Assembly: GCA_002633005.1 (NCBI GenBank) | Contig: NMRA01000380.1 | Location: 303,873 to 367,872 of the forward strand | DNA: 64,000 nt | Source: Phoronis australis | Lineage: Eukaryota > Phoronida > Phoronidae | Reading direction: 5' to 3' | Part shown: positions 23,201 through 32,200 of the stretch, one piece after another | Layout of the letters: the number at the start of each line of letters is the position of its first letter | Position numbering within the stretch: the first letter of the stretch is position 1 | Notes under the pieces: model-generated | Databases searched by the model: none | What the model was told of the DNA's origin: nothing | What the model saw: only the letters and a program-made list of their open reading frames with translations | Translations under genes and position numbers: made by a program

Positions 23201-26200
23201 TAGCCTGGTCACCATGTGGTCAATTCCTGGCCAGCTGTAGCTTTGATGCCACCACCTGCATCTGGGACAAACGAGGCGGAGAGTTTGAGTGCATGGCCAC
23301 GCTAGAAGGACATGAAAATGAGGTACGTATGGTGGTGCTCCACCTCTGGGCGGCACATCATTGGAACAAATCCCAAGGGGGTCGCTTCCATAGGCTGATG
23401 TGTGCCGCCAACTCCATTGTAAATTTTTTTTTGTTTCCCGGGTATCATTTTGGGTCAGTAGTTTGAGTTTGCAGTATCGTCTCAATGAGTAATACGAGTT
23501 TTCAGCTAGCGGGGTTTGCACAGGCACACATGCAGTTTTGCTATTGACTTCGGTACGTTTTTTCATATTTTGTATCGTTACCCACAGGAGGCAGTGTGGC
23601 CTAGTGTGATAGGTGCCTACTTTCTTTACTCGAGGTCGCGGGTTTGAGTCCCACTGTGTCACACTGCTAGACCCTTGAGTCAGGTTTCTAGTTCGCAGCT
23701 CGGTTTTAACTATATGTTAATAAAGCATAAAAATGGTTCCAGGTGATCAGCACAATGGGCCCACATGTGCAGCCTGCTCACGTCTGGTACGTGTACCAGA
23801 CCGCCTGCAATTTTTTTATATTACCCATTTTCGGTTGTCCCACCAAGCGAACTTTCTGTTAATTTAAGTAATATTTTTGATGATTCTCAGCAACATATGA
23901 ACTTGGCTTTCTCATTTTCATAAGGTTGTAAGAATTTAAGAAGTTCAGTTTCTTGCAAACTTTCGAAAGTGATTTAACCTTAGCATGAGTAATAGTCGCT
24001 TAATACTTGCCCTGGTTTGAGAACCAGTTTTCTCCACTGAATAATTGGCATCAAACTGGTTCTCAAAATGTGTAATCCCTGTAGTTGGCTAGTGCCTTAG
24101 CATGTACAATACAGACAAATTCTTGTATCGGGTGAGTTATATTAAAGGAGAATGCCACTCGATTGAATTAGTCTTTTTTTTCCATCTTAATCCATTTATA
24201 TCCACTTCGCCTCTTATACGGTCGACCTCACCTTTCCGAGAGGTGTCGCGTTAACCTGTGAGGAAGGTGAGAAGCAATGCAGCAACATCAGTGGTTCGTC
24301 TGTAGAGTGAATGCCGCTAAATTGCGGTGCATCGGTTCCCGCTTGTCCGAACTATGAAGCTGCGAAAAAAGCCGGTATATCGTTTTTTCGACTTCCTCGA
24401 AAGCCTGAAATGCTTAGGAAGTGACTCACAGTAGTGAAGAATGAAAGATATGCTGTTAATAGCAAGTATGAGGATGTGAAACATCTCTGTGTCTGTGACT
24501 GCCATTTCGTCAACAGTGATTTCTCTGACGAATTCCGGCTTACCAAAGAACTATCCATACGTTCCGTTGCCTGTGCATGTTCACGACTCCTCTCTAGTAT
24601 TTCTTGATCAGTGTATTCCGGTTCGAACTGATAGCCTGTGTATCCTAACGATCCATGTGTGAAGTCTTCGTCCGATGAGCTCTTGACTAAGTTGGGATTG
24701 GCGCCGACGAGTTGCCATGTAGACGTTTATTATTCTGCGTTCTGTTTCAAAATGAATTATTCTCATCCTAAGATGATCCTAACCAATGCAGCTTATATGA
24801 AACTGAAACAAAGTGTGTCTCATTAGATACAATTTGTAATGCCTTGGAGTGCTGGTGAGTGCATGTTTTGAGAAGCTAGCAATGAATAAACCACTGCGTT
24901 ACCGGCTTTTGATGCCGGCAATAAAGGTAATTTACCGGGCACCGAGGCCGTGTGAGCGCATGCTAATTCGGTGTTTGCTGACAGAAAGCTGTTGTGAAAC
25001 AATTACTTGATTTTATATGCTAATGTCACATGTTAGCGGAATCTTTATTTAGAAATACAAATACATTATTCAAATCATTATTATTGTACAACCTTTGCCC
25101 TGACGGTCTTTGGAAGGGGAACCCAACTTCGCAGCCCCCGCCAAGTAAGTAGATTTTCAGTTTCGTCACGGGCTAATTTACATAAATAATTACGTGCACA
25201 TTATTTCTTTGGCTCTCTATTATATTCTTTCCGTCACGGGCCTGATCGGGCTCTGAGCCACTGGCCGGGATAACAAATGTTTTGTGTGTTTAGAACTCAA
25301 AAAATCACAAGTATAAACTACACAGATCTAGGTTCTCCTGTCTGTATTTCACGGAAGAATACTTTGAATTTATCTTCGAACAGACCCCAAACTCCTGCTA
25401 TGGACCTTGGTAAATTGACCTGCCGAACTTTGTTGGCTACGGTGTTTCCAAATACCAGTAAATCCGTAACAGCGAAATAAAACGACACGTTTTTATAAGA
25501 ACTCGGTGTATTGTTAAGGGTTTTACGTCGCAGTTTGATGATTTATTGGTTTTAAACGATGAATTCAAATGATAAGCTGACACCACTTACCCATGTTGTG
25601 AAGTGCTGAACAGACTGCATGTGAAACCAATTACGTCATGGGATAATTTCAACACCTCTGTCTGCCGTCAGGTGTCGGGTAACGCAACCAAACCTGCCGT
25701 TATCGAGTAGAACTACTCCATCTAAATTGATACAAAATAGGTTGTTTTTTGGGTGGCATTCTCCTTTAATGACATAAAAAGTGTGTGACTGGTAAATAAT
25801 TCCAGATATGCATATGTGAACAAAACCAGTGNTGTTCACGGTGCCTCTCTAGTATTTCTTGATCAGTGTATTCCGGTTTGAACTGATAGCCTGTGTATCC
25901 TAACGATCCTTGTGTGAAGTCTTAGTCCGATGAGCTCTTTACTAAGTCGGAATTGGCGCCGGCGAGTTGCCATGTAGACGTTTATCATTCTGCGTTCTGT
26001 TTCAAAATGAATTATTCTCATCCTAAAATGATCCTAACCAATGCAGCTTATATGAAACTGAAACAAAGTGTGTCTCATTAGATACAATTTGTAATGCCTT
26101 GGAGTGCTCGTGAGTGCATATGTTTTGAGAAGCCAGCAATGAATAAACCACTGCGTTACCGGCTTTTGATGCCGGCAATAAAGGTAATTTACCGGGCACC

Positions 26201-29200
26201 GAGGCCGTGTGAACGCATGCTAATTCGGTGTTTGCTGACAGAAAGCTGTTGTGAAACAATTACTTGATTGTATATGCTAATGTCACATGTTAGCGGAATT
26301 TTTATTTAGAAATACAAATACATTATTCAAATCATTATTATTGTACAACCTTTGCCCTGACAGTCTGTGGAAGGGGAACCTGACTTCGCGGCCCCCGACA
26401 AGTAAGTAGATTTTCAGTTTCGTCACGGGCTAATTCACATAAATAATTATGTGCACATTATTTCTTTGGCTTACTGTTATATTTTTTCCGCGATGGGCCT
26501 GATCGGTCTCCGAGCCACTGGCCGGGATAACAAGTGTTTTGTGTGTTTAGAACTCAAAAAATCACAAGTATAAACAACACAGATCTAGGTTCTCCTGTCT
26601 GTATTTCATGGAAGAATACTTCGAATTTATCTGCGTATGTGCATGGAAGGAACCCTTCAGTTAGTTTCTGCTTAAGACGAGACACTACAAGTTGACTTGT
26701 CAAGCACGTCGTTTTATTTGCCGAGCATGGACTCGCAGAATAATGAACGTTTAGTTCTTTGCAAGATACTCAAAAATCTTCTCATCTGAGCAAGGAACGA
26801 ATTGTAACTATTTTTATAGCAGTAAGTGGTCTCAATTGAAATGTGGTTTCTTCGACTAAACGCGAGTTTATTGCCGCTTTAAGAAAGTTCCTTGAAGGTT
26901 TGTAGTAAATTCAATTGGATTGTGGGTAGCACAGCAAGTGAACATTACAAACTGAAGTGTTCATTGTGAGTCATGACTGGCACTGCTGATGTAAGGTCAT
27001 ATCTTGGCTGTGAGAAAATAACGTTCAAGGTTTTTGATTAACTTGATATTTTCTTGCACTTTCTGGAATATATTCTCATTATTGTGCATGGTGGTTTTGG
27101 TAATAAACATTAAAAAAAAATCTTTGAACAGACCCCAAACTCCTGCTACGGACCTTGGTAAATTGGCCTGCCGAACTTTGTAGGCTACGGTGTGTCCAAA
27201 TACCAGTAAATCCGTAACAGCGAAATAAAACAACACGTTTTTATAAGAACTCGGTGTATTGTTAAGGGTTTTACATCGATGATTTATTGGCGTTAAACGA
27301 TGAATTCAAGCGATAAGCTGACGCCACTTACCCGTGTTGTGAACTGCTTAGCAGACTGCATGTGAAACCAATTACGTCATGGGATAATTTCAACACCTCT
27401 GTCTGCCGTCAGGTGTCGGGTAACGCAACCAAACCTGCCGTTATCGAGTAGAACTACTCCATCTAAATTGATACAAAATAGGTTGTTTTTTGGGTGGCAT
27501 TCTCCTTTAATGACATAAAAAGTGTGTGACTGGTAAATAATTCCAGATATGCATATGTGAACAAAACCAGTGACATGCTTAGATATGAGTAGAGTTCTAT
27601 TGTCAAGCGTCTTAATTCCAATCACAATACTCTAAACCCCAGTCCTTACTGTCAAACAGGCAGTCTAAACACCAAATGTGTCTAGTGTTGGGTGGGGGTT
27701 TCAGAAGTGCTTTTCAGATGTTTAGAATTCTTGGGCCCATTCCAAGAAACCATCTTATTAAGCTCATTTTTACTTAAGTCTAAGATTTGTCTGACCTTCC
27801 AAATTTTGAAACTTCCTCATCCAATAAGTTAATAGTTAAAATAAAGACAAAGCTTAAGTCAAACATGAGATCTCTTTCTTGAAACAGACTTGAGACAAAT
27901 TTTAGTTTTATCGTAAAATTGGCTGAAATTTAAGATTCGTTTTACCTAAGTTAGTTTCCTTAGAACGGACCTCTGGTACCATGTGAATGATAATGCTTGT
28001 AATTTGGAGGTCTGACCACAGTGTGTCTCTGCACATTGTTTTGTAAAATTGCATCATTCTGTAGCTTTCCTCGTTGTAAAAACATTTTGTTTTTTTGTTC
28101 ATCTGATCACATTCTTGTGTCTTATATCGTCCTCAGGTGAAGTGTGTTGCTTGGGCACGTAGCGGAAGTCTGTTAGCCACCTGCAGTCGTGACAAGAGCG
28201 TCTGGGTCTGGGAGGGTGAGAGCTTCTTGTGCTGACACCGATAGTTAGTTAGTTACAGTGTTTGACACTAAACTGAGGGGTCAGATGTAGTTCAAATATT
28301 TATTTATCGCAGTGAAATAATCACAATGAACGAGTACAGAAGGAACAGTACAGTTCGAATATTTATATATCACAGTGAAATTATAATGACAATGAACAAG
28401 TACAAAAGGAACAGTGCAGTTCAAATATTTATATATCACAGTGAAATAATGACAATGAACAAGTACAGGAGGAACAGTGCAGTTCAAATATTTATATATC
28501 ACAGTGAAATAATCACAATGAACAAGTACAGAAGGAACAGTGTAGTTCAAATATTTACATATCGCAGTGAAATAATGACAATGAACAAGTACAGGAGGAA
28601 CAGTGCAGTTCAAATATTTATATATCACAGTGAAATAATGACAATGAACTAGCACAGAAGGAGCAGTCAGGTCAAATATTTATATATCGCAGTGAAATAA
28701 CCACAATGAGCAAGTACAAGAGGAACAGTGCAGTTCAAATATTTTTATATCTCAGTGAAATCTCACCAATTTAGGACACACTATGGCTGGCAAGGGAAAT
28801 TTTATTTCTTCACTTTTTTCATAAAAGTGAAGTAGCTCCAACCAAATGCTTTGCACCATAGTTACCATCAGCCAATGTATTGAGACAGTGTGGGTATTCA
28901 CAACAACATTAGAAGGCTTTGAAAAGCAAAAAAGGTCAATTTTGACAATTATTTTTTGTCCGAAATTGGTGAAATTTTTAATTAAGTAGTGCTAGATTAA
29001 ATCAAAATGTATGCTTACTGTATAATAGTGACCGAAAAAAGAGGGATGACTGTCATATTATTTCATATTCAAAAACATATAAGTGTCAGTTAATTTCTGC
29101 ATTCCCAGCAGAAGGTCTGAGGTTCATTCCCTGGTAGTAGGACAGTATTTTCAGACTTGCAGTCTTTGGGTCATGTGGTGTAATCTAAGATTGTCATGTA

Positions 29201-32200
29201 CGTATGGTCTCTATCAACATTGATGCCCTGAATTATAATTTATCGATGACACTGTATCGGTCTTTCAGTTGATGAAGAGGATGAATACGAGTGTGCCAGT
29301 GTAATAACAGCACATACCCAAGATGTCAAGCAGGTGTGCTGGCACCCCAACAAGGAGGTGAGTAACGTCGAGGAGGTCTTTACGTTCTACAAATATTACG
29401 TGTCAGACACCGTTGATGACGTGCTGTTATCACATGTCACATTGTTCTTGATGACCTGTTTACGAACAGCACAAAGTTGTCTAAGAGACTAAGGTCGATG
29501 TTTTCCGCGTAATGATTTGTGGGAAGGCACTACTACAAACTACGAGAGTGTGTACTGTGTAGGTCATATTGATTGAAAATTAATTTGCATTCATTTAATG
29601 TATTAAGTGACTGCAATTCAGCCCACGATTGTGCAAGCAGGGAGAAAGGAACATATGTGGTGTGGAGGTCAAAGTTCAATGTCACCATTCATTTTGTATG
29701 AGCAATTTCTAACAAATCTCTGCTCTAGATTAAACACATTCTCGTCAGAGATCTATAAGTTAAATTTTTGTTCAATGCTTTTGACATCGTGCTGCTGTGA
29801 AACGAATACAGCTTATAGATTTTGATGACAACTCAAATGCCTTACGCAATTTGATGGCAACCCAAATGCCATACGCAATTTGATGGCAGCCCAAATGCCA
29901 TACGCAATTTTATGGCAACCCAAATGCCATACGCAATTTGATGGCAACCCAAATGCCATACGCAATTTGATGGCAACCCAAATGTCATACCCAATTTGAT
30001 GGCAACCCAAATGCCATACGCAATTTGGTGTGTTGAAACATCACAAGTCGCATGTACATATTGCTTAAAATATTTCATGAGCGAGTCCTAAGCTTTGGGG
30101 AGGGCCTAAGCTAGGCGAGTCCTAAGCTAGGCGAGTCCTAAGCTTTGGGGGGCTTAAACTAAATTTAATTTGGAGTTCCTTTTCACCGAAGACTGCATTC
30201 GTCTCGTATTCTAAGAGTTATGCCAACTATGTTTTATCTCAGTTTTGCTCACTGTTTGACATCTATATTGATATGTTTGATTGCTGTTTATTTGTTACAG
30301 TTATTATTTTTACGTGACACATGGCTTTTGTGTTAAAAATCCTTCAGCTTGTTATTTTAGGATGTATTTGACTGGGCAGTCGCCGTGTAGTGTATCGTAA
30401 ATTTGAATTGTTCAATAAAGTTCATGTGGTGGGTTTGTCATCAAAGATATGTAATGTTCAAGAGATGGTGAATTGTGCACAAGGCATGGGAACCTGGTAA
30501 TTTGTCTCAGATTTTCTCCCCTACAGGTGCTAGCTTCATCAAGTTACGATGACACAATAAAACTATTCAAAGAAGACGGAGACGATTGGTCCTGTTTTGC
30601 CACGTTAGGTAATGATGCAAAATACATTTAAAGTGGCAATTTAAGCCACAGAGCTCTAGGAAATCAATGTACATTGACCACTACTTGATAACATAGAATC
30701 TAATGAAATTTTTGTAAAATACCACAAATTTTGCAAAATTATGTACAATTGGTCACAGCACAAGGTTGTGATATGAAGTCTTTCAATATGTGAATGTTCA
30801 GTTAAGTGGAACTAATTTTCAAGTTGCCACACAGTAGTTCAAAAACATTGTATTGACAATTTATTGCACTTACAATGTGTGTGAAAAATAATCAGACAAA
30901 ATAACCCATCATCATGATGGCCGAGTTCCTGTCAGAATAGCCAGGATGTTGAGATGGGGAAACAAAATGTTGTGCGACTGTTTTAGCACGTACTGTTTTA
31001 GCTTGCTGCAAATACTTTTGACTTTTCTTCTGCAGCACTTGGTGAAATATGCCTAAAATGTGATATTTTGCACAGCCATTGGTAAATCACTAGGTTAGAT
31101 TGCCTCGTGTTCGAAACATTTGATTACTTTGTTTATATGGTATAGAGATACAAAAGGTTTTAGGAAAACCAACTCTTCACCCATTTTGTTTTTAGATTCC
31201 CATGAATCCACTGTGTGGAGTCTTTGCTTTAACTCCACTGGTGATCGGCTCGTGTCCTGCAGCGATGACAAGACTGTCAAGATATGGCAGGAGTACCTGC
31301 CTGGGAACCAAGAGGGTTAGTAAAGAGCTGGCTCATCATTTGTACGTTTGTATTAAGCTGGCTCATCATTTGTATGTTAGTGTTGAGCTAACTCATCATT
31401 TGTATGTTTAGTAATGAGCTGGTTTATCATTTGTACATTAGTAATGAGCTGGCTCATCATTTGTATGTAAGTGTTGAGCTAACTCATCATTTGTACGAAT
31501 AGTAATGAGCTAGCTCATCATTTGTACAGTAGTAATGAGCTGGCTCATCATTTGTATGTTGGGCTTCCGTCTTCTTTCCAGTGACAACATTGTGTTTTTA
31601 CGCAAGTGCAATGACGTAATAACGGTACCTAGCAACCTAGGCTGACCTCAAGTTCAGCCCCTCTTATTCCGGGTACAAAATCCGCTTCACTAATGGTGCA
31701 TCAATAAGTCACCCATGAGATAAGGGAGTACCCTACACCAAAAAATTTTGTATTGTTGTACACGTTCTTCATTGTCGTTGTTAACAAGCCAACCCTGATT
31801 GGTGATGAATTTCCTCTTCTTTCGGGCCCCAGGCCCTCCGGGTTTAAGTTGGGATACTTTTAGGAGTATGCCCTGCATCATGGGTGCACACGAATTTTAT
31901 TGGTGGACTATTGTAATTGCTGAACTCATGCCTACAGGTGCATTAAAATTTTGTTGCAGTCCGGCCTTATTTTGTCTTGAATATTCATTGCATTCAGATT
32001 ACATAACAACAAGTCAGGCCTTATTTTGTCTTGAATATTCATTGCATTCAGATTACATTACTACAATGCGAAGTGGCTGATCAAAACTAACGTGATTGAC
32101 CAACAGGTTTATCAAATGGTGAAAATTCAGACCCAGCTATGGATTTTGTGTTTGGTTAATTTGAAATGCAGTTAATTATTTTGGTTGTCGTGAAATGTAC

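Noticed and set aside
23102-23662. 186-codon open frame on the - strand
   Set aside because: Antisense to CIAO1 exon 2 and the tRNA-like repeat; no motif of its own.
28281-28655. Open frames of 108 and 124 codons on both strands
   Set aside because: Produced by the 62-bp tandem array; not coding.
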